Positions 1 to 9,085 of a stretch of DNA of 25,530 nt are shown here, one piece after another. The stretch is from Polyangiaceae bacterium. Lineage in GTDB: Bacteria; Myxococcota; Polyangia; Polyangiales; Polyangiaceae. Where the stretch lies: assembly GCA_025936205.1 (NCBI GenBank), contig JAICTU010000059.1:1-25530 (forward strand), in the 5' to 3' direction. The notes below the pieces were generated by a model, which saw only the letters and a list, made by a program, of their open reading frames with translations, did not search any database and was not told the DNA's origin. A program made the translations under genes and the position numbers. Positions within the stretch are counted from its first letter, which is position 1. Each line of letters opens with the position of its first letter.

Positions 1-689
1 AAGCCGAGCGCGCTCCACTTGTTCATGTAAAACGACATACCGAGAGCCAGCGTCGGAGCGATGGCCATGCGGGACGCGGTTTCGAACTTACCGACGCACG
101 GCTCGCAGTTCTTGCGCTCCGTGATGCCAACGAACGCCACGCCCGGCGAAATGTAGAAGTCTGTGTCCAGGTAGATGCTCTGGAACAGCGCCAGCTTGCC
201 GCGGAAGGGCACGAATGTGACCTGCGGCGCCACGATCCAGTCGATGCTGCCGAGCTGGTCCTCGAAGGTGGAGCCCAGGTTGAGCGAGGTCAGGCGGTTC
301 TGCAAATTCGGTTGCTGCCCCTGCATGAGCCGGCTCTGGTTTTCGGCTTTCCGCTGGTTGCTCTCTTCCTGAATGTGGTCGACGAGACCCGTCGGAAGCT
401 GAAGCGCCGTCGGGCTGAAGCCGCCCCAGGCGCCGATCGCCAGAAAGTCAGTGATGTTGTAGTTGAGCCGCGCGCCGACGAAGATCTGGCGCATGTACTC
501 GTCCAGCAACGTGAAGGTCGCGGTGGGGGCGAACTCCACACGCCCCTTGCGATAGAGACGCAAGTCGTGCACGGACTTGGCCCCCTTGAGCGGGCCAGTG
601 AGCGGAATTTCCTGCGCGGAGGCCTCTCGAGCGGCCAGGACAGATAGGGCCATAGCCCCCAGCGATCCCAAGAGCAGCGCGCGCTTCAT
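1..689 (-). CDS. Outer-membrane beta-barrel domain protein, partial (C-terminus beyond the left edge)
   Basis: The minus-strand frame opens with ATG at 689 and stays open to base 1, giving 229 visible codons. The N-terminus MKRALLLGSLGAMALSV followed by LAAREASA is a classic Sec signal peptide, with predicted cleavage before QEIP. The mature part has alternating hydrophobic/polar strands rich in aromatic residues and glycine (for example RVEFAPTATFTLLDEYMRQ, FVGARLNYNITDFLAIGAWG), as in outer-membrane barrels. It looks like the myxobacterial family named 'outer membrane beta-barrel domain' (OMP_myx_plus type); that assignment is from memory of the family's look, not a search. A Cys pair (CEPC) lies near the visible end. 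It starts 24 bases after the stop of a similar upstream gene, so the two are probably one transcript. GltA/GltB-type gliding-motility porins are one possible identity, not demonstrated. Confidence 0.8.
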   Translation of the reverse strand, partial: MKRALLLGSLGAMALSVLAAREASAQEIPLTGPLKGAKSVHDLRLYRKGRVEFAPTATFTLLDEYMRQIFVGARLNYNITDFLAIGAWGGFSPTALQLPTGLVDHIQEESNQRKAENQSRLMQGQQPNLQNRLTSLNLGSTFEDQLGSIDWIVAPQVTFVPFRGKLALFQSIYLDTDFYISPGVAFVGITERKNCEPCVGKFETASRMAIAPTLALGMSFYMNKWSALG

Positions 690-713
690 CACAGATCGGA
701 TCACACTGCCTCG

Positions 714-1628
714 TTACTTGGGAAGCCGATACTCGAAAGAGAACGGGAGGAAGATGGCGAGACCCAGCTGGGCCTGGACGTTGTTCGTGAGCTTCGTTTC
801 ACCGTACCACGTGCTGGGATCCTGCGGATTGCTCGCAATCTCGGTGTTTTCCAGCTTGTCGTTGAACACGTAGTCACGAACCTCGAGCACCGCGGCCAAC
901 CAGCGGTTGAAGAAGATGTGCAGCCCGAGCCCGGCATTGAAGGTGATATTGGTCTTCCACTTGAAGCCGCGGTTGTCGGGGTCGATGACAGGGATCGGCC
1001 GGACGCTGGTGGCGCCAACGCCGCCCACCACGTAGGCGTCATACTGAAAGATGAAGTCACCAAATCCGGAAAACTTCCCGATCACCGGCGTGTAGGTGAA
1101 GTTCACGTTGGCGTTCCACTGGTACTCCGTCAGCGGCACGCTGATGCGTGCGGCACGACGTGTCTGGAAGTTGAAATCGCTGTCCGTGTTGAACGGCTCG
1201 TAATAGTTGCCGCTGATACCGGCGGCCAGCACGTTCGTGATCCAGAAGTTGAGCCCCAGACCGGGGCCCGCATGCCCGACGAACTGATCGTTCAGCGGCA
1301 CCTGCCAGTACGGCTGAATCTCGAAACGCCAGCGCCGCAGCACGAACAGCTGCTGCACGGCAAAAACCTGTTCGCGGATATCGCGAGCGGCTTCCTTGTC
1401 GAAGTCGAGCTTGGGGCAGGCATCCGGGTCGATCTCGCAGATGCCGCCGAGGCCGGCGTCATCGCCTTCACCCTTCTCACCCTTCGCCGGAGTCTCGCCT
1501 TCGGGTGCTGCTCCTTCGTCCGCCGCCGGCTCGTCCGCCACCGGCGGTTCGTCGTCTTGCCCGAAAGCCAACAGCGGCATGCTGACCACGGCTGCGGCTG
1601 CCAGGAACGCGACGCCAATCTTCTTCAT
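714..1628 (-). CDS. Outer-membrane beta-barrel domain protein with acidic linker
   Basis: A 304-residue protein starting at ATG 1628, with the purine-rich stretch AAGAGG about 7 bases upstream as a likely ribosome-binding site. Residues 1-23 (MKKIGVAFLAAAAVVSMPLL then AFG) form a signal peptide. Residues about 24-60 are an Asp/Glu/Pro/Ala-rich, probably disordered linker, followed by two cysteines (CEIDPDAC). From about residue 85 onward the pattern is beta-barrel: LRRWRFEIQPYWQVPLNDQF, GLGLNFWITNVLAAGISGNY, and a C-terminus ending on a hydrophobic strand (FLPFSFEYRLPK). The block pattern (a charged strand, then NDQFV/LDEYM, then LN..IT..LA.G) is shared with the adjacent downstream gene, so they look like tandem paralogues. 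It probably sits in the outer membrane. The substrate or partner is unknown. Confidence 0.82.
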   Translation of the reverse strand: MKKIGVAFLAAAAVVSMPLLAFGQDDEPPVADEPAADEGAAPEGETPAKGEKGEGDDAGLGGICEIDPDACPKLDFDKEAARDIREQVFAVQQLFVLRRWRFEIQPYWQVPLNDQFVGHAGPGLGLNFWITNVLAAGISGNYYEPFNTDSDFNFQTRRAARISVPLTEYQWNANVNFTYTPVIGKFSGFGDFIFQYDAYVVGGVGATSVRPIPVIDPDNRGFKWKTNITFNAGLGLHIFFNRWLAAVLEVRDYVFNDKLENTEIASNPQDPSTWYGETKLTNNVQAQLGLAIFLPFSFEYRLPK

Positions 1629-2027
1629 CGATGCCTCTTGGTCACCCGAGCCGGCGTTCCGGCAAATAAATATTGTTGGCAGGTATCAGAGTGGGACATC
1701 ACCGGGCTAGACACCCTGCGTGATCGCAAACGAGTTCGTGAGCGCACCGTACACGGGCGCACGACCCCCCGCGGCTCCAGCACCCCTGCAGCAAGGTGGT
1801 CCCGCAAAGTCGGGCCGATGCGCATCGTCAATCTGTACAAGAACAGGTTGCAGTCCGGGAGAACCCCCACAGATTCGCGGGGGTGCGACGGGGTAGGCCC
1901 TAGAGCGGGCGGAACTATATCACGCTGAAAATCCGTGAAGCAACTGTGTTGTGGGACGGCTCCGCGCGTCATCCAACGTGTGTTCAACGGCTCTCGGGTC
2001 ATCGCTCGCACCGATGCTCCCGCGCCG
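1629..2027. other. Intergenic region between ftsY and the barrel-protein pair
   Basis: About 400 bases without a convincing gene. An unusually AT-rich patch at about 1661-1676 (aaataaatattg on the plus strand) lies 30-50 bases upstream of the barrel gene that starts at 1628 and is the likely place for its minus-strand promoter, though I cannot pick a confident -35 box. Around 1864-1884 the sequence ACCCCC..GGGGGT can form a 6-bp hairpin with a 10-base loop. It lies about 145 bases past the ftsY stop and could be a weak terminator; there is no T-run. Open frames crossing this stretch look like shadows with no recognisable family. Confidence 0.4.
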
Positions 2028-3305
2028 TCACGAAGCCTGCTCGTCTCCGAGCAGAGCGTCGACGAAACGTTGTGGGATGAAGGGGTGTAGATCGTCGGGG
2101 CCTTCGCCCATGCCCACAAATCGGACCGGGACTCGCAGCGAGTCGCTGATGCCCAGCACCACGCCGCCTTTGGCCGTGCCATCGAGCTTCGTGAGCACGA
2201 TCCCCGTGACGTTCAGGGCCTCCTTGAACTCGCGCGCCTGGGCGAGCGCGTTCTGACCGTTCGTCGAGTCGATCACGAGAAAGATCTCGTGCGGCGCGCC
2301 ATTCAGGGCCTTGCCGGCACTGCGGGCAATCTTCTGCATCTCGTTCATCAGGTTGGCCTTGGTGTGCAGGCGGCCCGCCGTGTCGGCCAGCACCACATCG
2401 GCTCCCTGCTCGCGAGCCTTGCTGATGGCGTCGAACAGCACGCTCGCCGGATCCGCGCCATCTTTGCCGTGGACCACCTCACAGCCCACGCGCCGTCCCC
2501 AGATGACCAGCTGCTGTACCGCGGCGGCGCGGAAGGTGTCGCCGGCCGCGAGCACGCATTTCTTGCCGGCAGCTTGCAGCTGCGTCGCCAGCTTGCCGAT
2601 GGTGGTCGTCTTGCCGGCGCCGTTGACGCCCACGAACAGCACCACCGTGGGCGAGCCTCGGAACTCGATGCCTGCGTTGTCACGGCCCGTGCCGCGATCG
2701 CTGACGCTCAGCATTTGCACGGCTTCTTGCCGCAAGGCCTTCCAGACCGCGTCGGGGTCGTGCAGCTCGCCTTTGTCCATGCCCTCGCGCAAGCGCGCCA
2801 GCAGGGTCTGCGTCGTGCTGGAGCCGACATCGGACGACAGCAGCACCTCTTCGATCTCGCGCGCCAGCCCTGCGTCGATTTGCCGGTTGCCGCCGAACAG
2901 CGCCTTCAGTCGACCGAACACGCCGCCCGCGTCGCGCGAGCGAGCGAGCCCGCGCCGCAGGGTCTGTACGTCGGCTCCTCGCGCCGGGCGGGGCGGCTCG
3001 GAGCGGCGACCTGCCGCTGGCTCGGCCGCCTCGCGCACGACGGGTGCCGCGCGCGACTCCTCCATCTGCACGTCGCCCTCGGCGATCGACGCAGGAGCGG
3101 GACGTTCCGCCGGTGCGGCAGCGCCTCCGGGGCGATCCGCAGGCCTATCCGCGCGCGTGGGCGCTTCACGCCGGCCAGCGCCGGGCGGGGCGCTCGGGGC
3201 CGTACGACCACGCGCAGCCTCTCCCGGAATCCCTCTGCGGAAGAAGAAGAGGAAGAGAAGCACGAGTGCGACCACCACGATCGCGACGATCTGCAACGTT
3301 GTCAT
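2028..3305 (-). CDS. ftsY: Signal recognition particle receptor FtsY
   Basis: A 425-residue SRP receptor GTPase that receives ribosome-nascent-chain/SRP complexes at the inner membrane and, with Ffh, hands them to SecYEG. The start chosen is ATG 3305, because it places a hydrophobic segment ([20 protein letters not shown], then FFRRG) at the very N-terminus. The longer frame upstream has no family features. Residues about 25-110 are a Pro/Ala/Arg-rich linker, about 115-195 the helical N domain, and about 215-425 the G domain. Visible G motifs are [10 protein letters not shown] (G1, about residue 223), DTFRAAA (G2), DTAGRLHT (G3, about 305), [10 protein letters not shown] (G4, about 372) and [12 protein letters not shown] (G5). 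The N-terminal TM anchor is absent from E. coli FtsY but occurs in other bacteria. No good Shine-Dalgarno precedes the start. A TTGACG promoter-like element lies just upstream. Confidence 0.97.
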   Translation of the reverse strand: MTTLQIVAIVVVALVLLFLFFFRRGIPGEAARGRTAPSAPPGAGRREAPTRADRPADRPGGAAAPAERPAPASIAEGDVQMEESRAAPVVREAAEPAAGRRSEPPRPARGADVQTLRRGLARSRDAGGVFGRLKALFGGNRQIDAGLAREIEEVLLSSDVGSSTTQTLLARLREGMDKGELHDPDAVWKALRQEAVQMLSVSDRGTGRDNAGIEFRGSPTVVLFVGVNGAGKTTTIGKLATQLQAAGKKCVLAAGDTFRAAAVQQLVIWGRRVGCEVVHGKDGADPASVLFDAISKAREQGADVVLADTAGRLHTKANLMNEMQKIARSAGKALNGAPHEIFLVIDSTNGQNALAQAREFKEALNVTGIVLTKLDGTAKGGVVLGISDSLRVPVRFVGMGEGPDDLHPFIPQRFVDALLGDEQAS

Positions 3306-3322
3306 GTGGAGCGGCGCGCAGA

Positions 3323-3350
3323 CTATTAATCGCAAGCTCTCTGCCGTCAA
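3323..3350 (-). promoter_or_regulatory. Candidate sigma-70-type promoter of ftsY
   Basis: On the minus strand, TTGACG (3350-3345; 5 of 6 matches to the -35 consensus) is followed after 16 bases by TAATAG (3328-3323), a mediocre -10. Transcription would start about 11 bases before the ftsY ATG, giving a very short leader, which fits the lack of a Shine-Dalgarno sequence. The call rests on sequence match only. Confidence 0.4.
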
Positions 3351-3462
3351 CGGTTGCCTCTTGTAGGTGGCACGAGAGCGGCGAATCGCGCCCGGCGCGG
3401 AGATTTCTTCGCGCGCTCGGCGGCAGTGGGCTCCTTCCGGTGTCGCGAGCCCGCCCGATCCG

Positions 3463-5259
3463 TCAGCTCGAGCGATCGGTTGGATGGAGCGAGTCGTTGG
3501 AGGGGCTCTTTTGCAGCTGCTCCGGCTGTGCTCCGCTCTGCCAGGCAGGCTCCGCCGAGCGCACTGCGGCTTCGCGCTGCTGGTCCACCTCTGCCGGATC
3601 AAAGGCGGCAGCCTGCACACCCTCGGCCCAACGGGCGGTGTCGGCCTCTCCACGACGCACTGCGACGAGCGCGATTTCTCCGGGAGTTGGTTCAGGTCCA
3701 CGGTACCAGGGAGGTCCCGCTGCTCGCGCCCAGCGCACGAGGCGCCCGAGCAGCGCACGCCTGCGAGACGTGAGTGTGATCTCGACTCGGCCCTGGGGCG
3801 GGAGCGCGCGTTGAAAGTCGGAATGCAGCCGCGCCCTCACGATCAACTGTGCCCCTTCGGGAATTGGTTCGGGAAGGGGCGGCAACGCAAATCTACCGCG
3901 GGCATCACTGATCGTGCTCACCCCGCGGGAGTCGTCGCGCAGGCTGGGCAGGGACGCTGTCACGCGTGCGCCGACGATCGGATGACCATCATGCGCATCG
4001 AGCACCGTGCCGCTCCAGCCCGCGGTGTCTGGCTCGGGCGCGCGGGGGCTCGCTAGTGCCGGCACTCGCGGCAGCGGGCGCCGCACGGCGCGACGAGGTT
4101 CACGGACGCCCGGACGCTGGAGCGCTCGAACGCACACGTAGCCAATCGGCGCCAGCAGCACGAGCCAGGGCCAACGTGCGGGCCCGTGTGTGGCGGGGCT
4201 GCCGAGATCGATCGGCAGCGCTTCACCGGGCTGCCACCAAGGATCGTCCGAGTGATAGCGCGCCAGCAAACGACTGGAGCCTGCTGCGCCGCTCGGTAGC
4301 TGCACGCTGGCGACGCCACCCAGCAGGGGACCTGACGCCAGGGGTTGATCATCGAGGCTCAGATCGATCCAGCCCCCGCTCGGCGCCCCGGCTCGACTCT
4401 GGGCGCGCAGGCGCACCTCCGCCCCGTCGGCGTTGGGGATGACGCTCGCGAGCTCGAGCTGTACCGTGGCGCTGCGCAAAGCGACGGCCTCCGCGCTCTC
4501 CTCGAGCTGGGCCGAGCCTTTGACTCGGGCGAGCAGCCGCGCCGGGCCCGGGGCACCGAGCTCGTCGGAGTCGACGCTGAAGCCCAGCGAGTTGCCCGAG
4601 CGCAACCAACCCCGTGTGCTCACGTTGCGCAGCTGGCCTCCGTCCTCCAGTTGCAGCGTGATCGGGGGCAGGGCATCTGAAGCGGCACCAGCTCCGGACA
4701 GCCGTAGGCTCAGGCGCTGCTCCGGTTGGTCCAGGTTCAGCTCGAGCGACGGGGCGTCAAAGGTCAGCTGTAGCTGGGCCGCTGCCTCCGGCCGCAGCGC
4801 GAGCTCCGCCTGCGCCGGCAAGTGCAGCGGATCGCCCCGGAACGAGAGGGTGAGCGAGCCTGCTGTCGACGCCTCGGTGAGCCACACGCAGAGGCGGCCT
4901 GCCGCGTCCGTCTCCACGGCGCGCGCGCGCGCCGCGCGCCCGCCACAGGCCACCGCCTGCACGGCGGTGCTGCCCCGAGCGAGCTCGATCGGCGCCGAGC
5001 CCAGCGGATCGCCCACGTCGTCCACGAGCCGCGCCTGCACCTCCAGATGCCCGTCGTGCTCCAGGCAGCGCAGCTCTTCGAAACGCGGCAGCGCCTGCAC
5101 GGTGATCTTCGGCGCGTCATCCTGGCCGCGGACGGTCTCGCTGCCGCGAGCAGCGCGCCCCGCGGGGCCGCGAGCCGCCGCGCACAGCAGCAGCGCCGCG
5201 CCGGCCCAGAGGGGGCGGCGGCCTGAGCGCGTGTGTGAGAAAGAAGGCGAGGGAGACAA
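3463..5259 (-). CDS. Exported single-TM protein with carboxypeptidase-regulatory-like domain
   Basis: The minus-strand frame ends with TGA at 3463. No ATG gives a sensible N-terminus. TTG at 5259 is preferred because it places a signal peptide (RRPLWAGAALLLCAAA) about 14 residues in; a TTG at 5367 would add 36 residues. With the 5259 start the protein has 598 residues. Residues about 40-355 are beta-rich, with Ig-like repeats (LEVQARLVDDVGDPLG, LELASVIPNADGAEVRLRAQ). Residues about 362-384 are a transmembrane helix (WPWLVLLAPIGYVCVRAL). Residues about 411-495 look like a carboxypeptidase-regulatory domain (GTVLDAHDGHPIVGARVTA, then TISDARGRFALPPL). The tail carries a TPGEIALVAVRRGEADTARW segment, vaguely like the short C-terminal domain found after such modules in other large membrane proteins. 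It lies upstream of ftsY with a 157-base gap. Function unknown. Confidence 0.7.
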   Translation of the reverse strand: MSPSPSFSHTRSGRRPLWAGAALLLCAAARGPAGRAARGSETVRGQDDAPKITVQALPRFEELRCLEHDGHLEVQARLVDDVGDPLGSAPIELARGSTAVQAVACGGRAARARAVETDAAGRLCVWLTEASTAGSLTLSFRGDPLHLPAQAELALRPEAAAQLQLTFDAPSLELNLDQPEQRLSLRLSGAGAASDALPPITLQLEDGGQLRNVSTRGWLRSGNSLGFSVDSDELGAPGPARLLARVKGSAQLEESAEAVALRSATVQLELASVIPNADGAEVRLRAQSRAGAPSGGWIDLSLDDQPLASGPLLGGVASVQLPSGAAGSSRLLARYHSDDPWWQPGEALPIDLGSPATHGPARWPWLVLLAPIGYVCVRALQRPGVREPRRAVRRPLPRVPALASPRAPEPDTAGWSGTVLDAHDGHPIVGARVTASLPSLRDDSRGVSTISDARGRFALPPLPEPIPEGAQLIVRARLHSDFQRALPPQGRVEITLTSRRRALLGRLVRWARAAGPPWYRGPEPTPGEIALVAVRRGEADTARWAEGVQAAAFDPAEVDQQREAAVRSAEPAWQSGAQPEQLQKSPSNDSLHPTDRSS

Positions 5260-5608
5260 GGTGAGAGAGTCTGCCGACCCTAAACCCCCTCGGCAACCCG
5301 TCCGTTCGCTGGACACGAGATCATCGGCGAGCAGCTCCGCGTGCAGCCGCGGCTGCGTGGGGAGCAAAGCGCCGGTCGACTCGTAACCGAGGTTCAGTGC
5401 AACGACGCCTGATGCATAGCGTTCTCGACAGGGCTACAGCGCCCAAACGGGTCAGAGCTCGTCAGGTCAGGACGCAAGCGGGGATGGGGCCCCGCGCGCG
5501 GGGGGAGGGGCTGCGCCAGCCCGTCCCGACAACCGGGAATCCAAACCAAATGGCAGCTTGAGCGCAGTTCTCAGAATAAAGCCCAGTCGCACGTGGGGGC
5601 AGAACCGT
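5260..5608. other. Divergent intergenic region
   Basis: About 350 bases between divergently transcribed genes. It must hold the promoters of both, but I see no clear -35/-10 pair. A perfect 14-base palindrome, CCCCGCGCGCGGGG, lies at 5490-5503 inside a G-run-rich stretch (5480-5515). It could be a DNA-structure or protein-binding site, or simply a by-product of high GC. Alternative upstream starts for both neighbouring genes (TTG 5367 on minus, TTG 5558 on plus) would eat into the region. Confidence 0.35.
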
Positions 5609-6430
5609 TTGCCCGCTCTTCTCCGGGTGTTTGGGGGCGCCCAGCGAGCTCTCCTGGGACTCCTCCTCATCCTACTGCTCCTGCCTACATCGGCGTCCGC
5701 CGCCGATCGGCTCACGGAGCTCGCGAACAAGCTGCGCAGCGACAAGGACTTCCGTGTGCGCACACAGGCCGCCCTGGCGCTCGGTGTGTCTGGGAGCGAT
5801 CGGGCCGTGCCGCCGCTGTGCGGTGGCCTCGACGACGAGGACCAGACGGTGCGCGCGGCCTCGGCGGCCGCGCTCGGCAAGCTGCGCCGTGGCGGGCTCG
5901 ACTGCATCACCCGCCGGCTGGCGGTGGAGCAGCACCCCAAGGTCAAGGAGATGCTGACCAAGGTCCTGCATCGCCTGCAGCAACCCGCATTGCCCACCAT
6001 CGGCCCCGAAACGCGCTATTACGTAGCCGTGGGCCCGACCACGAACAAGACGCCCGGCGCCGACGAGGAGATCGAGTCGCTGGTCCGCGATGCCTTGAAC
6101 AAGGAGCTGGTCAAGGACAAGACGCTGGCGCTCGCCCCGAGCGACGAGACCGAAGACCAGGCCACGGCGCTGCTCGCGAAGCACAAGAACGTGAAGCCAG
6201 TCTTCATCTGGCCCAAGCTGCAGGCGACGGACACGGGCGGCGCGCTCGAGTTCAAGCTCAGCTTCACGCTGTTCTCTTATCCCGACAAGGCTTTCAAGGG
6301 CGCGCTCACACAGAGCGCGCGCATGCCGGGCGGCAAGAGTAACGACCTCAAGGCTCTGGGAGAGCTGATGGACGCCGCGGCGCCGCTGATCGTCGGCAAA
6401 TTCATCGCCAACGTCGGCCGGCTACAATAA
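5609..6430 (+). CDS. Exported HEAT-repeat protein
   Basis: The frame is open from TTG 5558 to TAA 6430. In-frame starts are TTG 5558, TTG 5609 and GTG 5627. I chose 5609 (273 residues) because it has GGGGG about 10 bases upstream and gives an n-region with two Arg before the hydrophobic core (ALLGLLLILLLLPTSASA); GTG 5627 is nearly as good. After cleavage before AD come two to three HEAT-type helical repeats: FRVRTQAALALGVSGSDRA, QTVRAASAAALGKLRRGGLD, and PKVKEMLTKVLHRL. From about residue 130 there is a different alpha/beta domain (YYVAVGPTTNKTPG, then IESLVRDALNKELV), reminiscent of the periplasmic LpoB/TolB-N-type fold; that comparison is tentative. It is probably periplasmic. The stop is 13 bases before the HAMP protein start, implying an operon and perhaps a partner relationship. 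Confidence 0.8.
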   Translation: MPALLRVFGGAQRALLGLLLILLLLPTSASAADRLTELANKLRSDKDFRVRTQAALALGVSGSDRAVPPLCGGLDDEDQTVRAASAAALGKLRRGGLDCITRRLAVEQHPKVKEMLTKVLHRLQQPALPTIGPETRYYVAVGPTTNKTPGADEEIESLVRDALNKELVKDKTLALAPSDETEDQATALLAKHKNVKPVFIWPKLQATDTGGALEFKLSFTLFSYPDKAFKGALTQSARMPGGKSNDLKALGELMDAAAPLIVGKFIANVGRLQ

Positions 6431-6443
6431 GGGATTTCGATTC

Positions 6444-7310
6444 ATGGGACAGACAGCCATCGCCTCGTCACCCGGCAACTCGCAAGCCCCGACGTCTGGG
6501 GCGCCGTCGCACCGCGGCCAGCGCCGCTTGCGCAACTTCCTGCTCGATAGCCACTTCCAGCTGAAGTACTCGGGCTACCTGGTCGGGGTCGCGGTGTTCC
6601 TCAGCGTCTCGCTGGGCGTCATCCTCTGGCACACCAGCCGAGAGCTGATCACGCAGACGCGCGCCTCCGTCGCCCTGGGCGAAGAGATCGTCGAGCGCGG
6701 TCGCAAGCTGCTCGCCGAGAGCGAGAAGGTGAACAGCGTCGTCAAGATGAACATCGTGCAGGCGTACGCGGACGATCCGGCGCTGCTCGAGGTGTTCCAG
6801 AACAACGCGGGCGACCAGGACAACAAGCTGGCGCAAGGCCAGAAGCAGCTGGAGCAAAACGCCGTCGCGTTGCGCGAACAATCGCAGCGCATCGAGCGCG
6901 GCTATGTGCGCCTGGCGGTGGTGGTGGTGCTGGCGCTCTTGCTCCTGGTGCTCGGCATCGGTCTCGCCGGCGTGGTGGTCACGCACAAGGTGGCGGGGCC
7001 CGTATACAAGATGAAACGCTTGCTGGGCGATCTCGGCCGCGGTCAGTTCAAGGTGGTGGCCCGCCTGCGCAAGGGCGATGAGCTGCAGCACTTCTTCGAT
7101 GCCTTCAACGACATGGCGACACAGCTCGGCCGGCGTCAGGAGGAGGAAATCCGCCAGATCGACCACGTGATCGAGCTGCTCGCCAGCGACAGCAGCGACG
7201 CGCTGCGCGTCTCCGGCGCGCGCGAGCGCCTGCTCACCCTGCGCGAGAGCATGCGCGTGCCGCTCAACACCAAGCCGCCGGGGGCTGGTGCAACTCTGAG
7301 CAATTACTAG
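6444..7310 (+). CDS. Two-TM HAMP-domain protein without an output domain
   Basis: A 288-residue protein with ATG 6444 preceded by AAGGGAT. The order is: cytoplasmic Ser/Pro-rich N-terminus (1-40), TM1 about 41-62 (YLVGVAVFLSVSLGVILW), a helical periplasmic segment about 65-150 rich in Gln/Glu (probably coiled coil), TM2 about 153-180 (LAVVVVLALLLLVLGIGLAG), then a HAMP linker about 181-235 (KVAGPVYKMKRLLGDLGRGQ, then LRKGDELQHFFDAFNDM) and a short C-terminal helix. Chemoreceptors and sensor kinases share this front half, but no kinase, cyclase, GGDEF or methyl-accepting output follows. It must therefore signal through a partner or act structurally. It is co-transcribed with the exported HEAT protein, whose periplasmic location would let the two meet. 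Confidence 0.88.
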   Translation: MGQTAIASSPGNSQAPTSGAPSHRGQRRLRNFLLDSHFQLKYSGYLVGVAVFLSVSLGVILWHTSRELITQTRASVALGEEIVERGRKLLAESEKVNSVVKMNIVQAYADDPALLEVFQNNAGDQDNKLAQGQKQLEQNAVALREQSQRIERGYVRLAVVVVLALLLLVLGIGLAGVVVTHKVAGPVYKMKRLLGDLGRGQFKVVARLRKGDELQHFFDAFNDMATQLGRRQEEEIRQIDHVIELLASDSSDALRVSGARERLLTLRESMRVPLNTKPPGAGATLSNY

Positions 7311-7321
7311 CGTTTGTCGGG

Positions 7322-7343
7322 CTCGGCGCCGAGCGGCGCCGAG
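7322..7343 (+). terminator. Hairpin after the HEAT/HAMP operon
   Basis: CTCGGCGCCG, then AG, then CGGCGCCGAG is a 10-base inverted repeat starting 12 bases after the HAMP gene stop. Sterically it would form an 8-bp stem with a 6-base loop. A second stem (GCGCCC/GGGCGC, 7355-7369) follows. There is no T-run, which is common for GC-rich genomes, so this is a probable but unproven terminator. Confidence 0.5.
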
Positions 7344-7548
7344 CGACTCCAGGAGCGCCCGCCGGGCGCCCCGCGCACGCAGACCAGGCCTTGCCCACGT
7401 CCACGTCGGCGTGGGGACGCGGGCGTGGGGGGAAGCTAGCTCGGGCAGGCGGTCTCCGGCCGGACTTTGGGCATTCCTGCGGTCGCCCGCTCACGCGCGG
7501 CGCCGAGCCCCATTGAAACCTCGGCGGCCGCCGCAGTACACCCCGGCC

Positions 7549-8547
<999 letters not shown>

Positions 8548-8619
8548 GCTCCGTTCGGGGGCGGGTAGTAGCTGTGGGCGGAGGTGTCACCTGGAGGGCG
8601 CCGTTGGCCCTTTCGGGGG

Positions 8620-8638
8620 GCTCGCGACCGCCGCGAGC
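8620..8638 (+). terminator. Hairpin downstream of the aldo/keto reductase
   Basis: GCTCGCG, loop ACCGC, CGCGAGC: a perfect 7-bp stem 72 bases after the reductase stop. There is no U-tract. It may end the reductase transcript and isolate the tRNA unit that follows. Confidence 0.4.
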
Positions 8639-8753
8639 GTGCCGCGATCTCGCACGTGCGCTCCCGCCAGGCGCCAACGCCTAAAATTTGCCCGCGCGGA
8701 GAGGCTCAAATTCCGCCTGTTTCGCTTCCGCGCGAGATCTCGCTAGCTCGAGC

Positions 8754-8780
8754 TTGACGTCTCGCATGCTGAGATATAGC
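8754..8780 (+). promoter_or_regulatory. Promoter of the tRNA-Thr gene
   Basis: TTGACG (8754-8759) and TATAGC (8775-8780) are separated by 15 bases. Transcription would begin near 8787, about 15 bases ahead of the tRNA. The bases just after the -10 (tacgcgg) are GC-rich, as in discriminators of stable-RNA promoters under stringent control. Two perfect palindromes lie immediately upstream: GCGAGATCTCGC at 8732-8743 and AGCTCGAGCT at 8745-8754. Confidence 0.55.
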
Positions 8781-8801
8781 TACGCGGAAACGTTCGTGCA
8801 C

Positions 8802-8874
8802 GCCACCTTAGCTCAGCTGGTAGAGCAACGCATTCGTAACGCGTAGGTCTCCGGTTCGATTCCGGAAGGTGGCT
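8802..8874 (+). tRNA. tRNA-Thr (anticodon CGU)
   Basis: A 73-base cloverleaf: acceptor GCCACCT/AGGTGGC, D-arm GCTC..GAGC with GG in the loop, anticodon loop TTCGTAA (anticodon CGT, reads ACG), T-arm TCCGG TTCGATT CCGGA, discriminator T. It resembles E. coli thrW, which also carries CGT. The base pair closing the anticodon loop would be A31-C39, a mismatch; the other four stem pairs are good. The CCA end is not encoded. It is a single-tRNA unit with its own promoter and a strong hairpin 9 bases after the 3' end. Confidence 0.96.
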
Positions 8875-8882
8875 CGAGTTCC

Positions 8883-8902
8883 CGCGCGGGGTTTCCCGCG
8901 CG
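8883..8902 (+). terminator. Hairpin terminator of the tRNA-Thr gene
   Basis: CGCGCGGG, loop GTTT, CCCGCGCG: a perfect 8-bp, all-GC stem beginning 9 bases after the tRNA. The T-run is missing, but placement and strength favour a terminator. Confidence 0.6.
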
Positions 8903-9085
8903 AGAGCATCCGCGCTGACGGCCCTGTGTCTTCGCTCCCCCGCGGTTTGATCTTCCAGGTTTTGATCCCCTCCTGTCTGATCCCCACGTCGATCCTTCCG
9001 CCTGACTTTCGGCGGAGGTCTCCCCGAAGGGTTGCGGTGCTCGCGCCGGACGCGCTCGGCCCCAACTCGGAGTTCGTTTAGGAAT

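Noticed and set aside
3306..3758. Upstream extension of the ftsY frame to 576 residues
   Set aside because: The added N-terminus has no family match, overlaps the promoter-like element and the 3' end of the neighbouring gene, and would bury the N-terminal membrane anchor.
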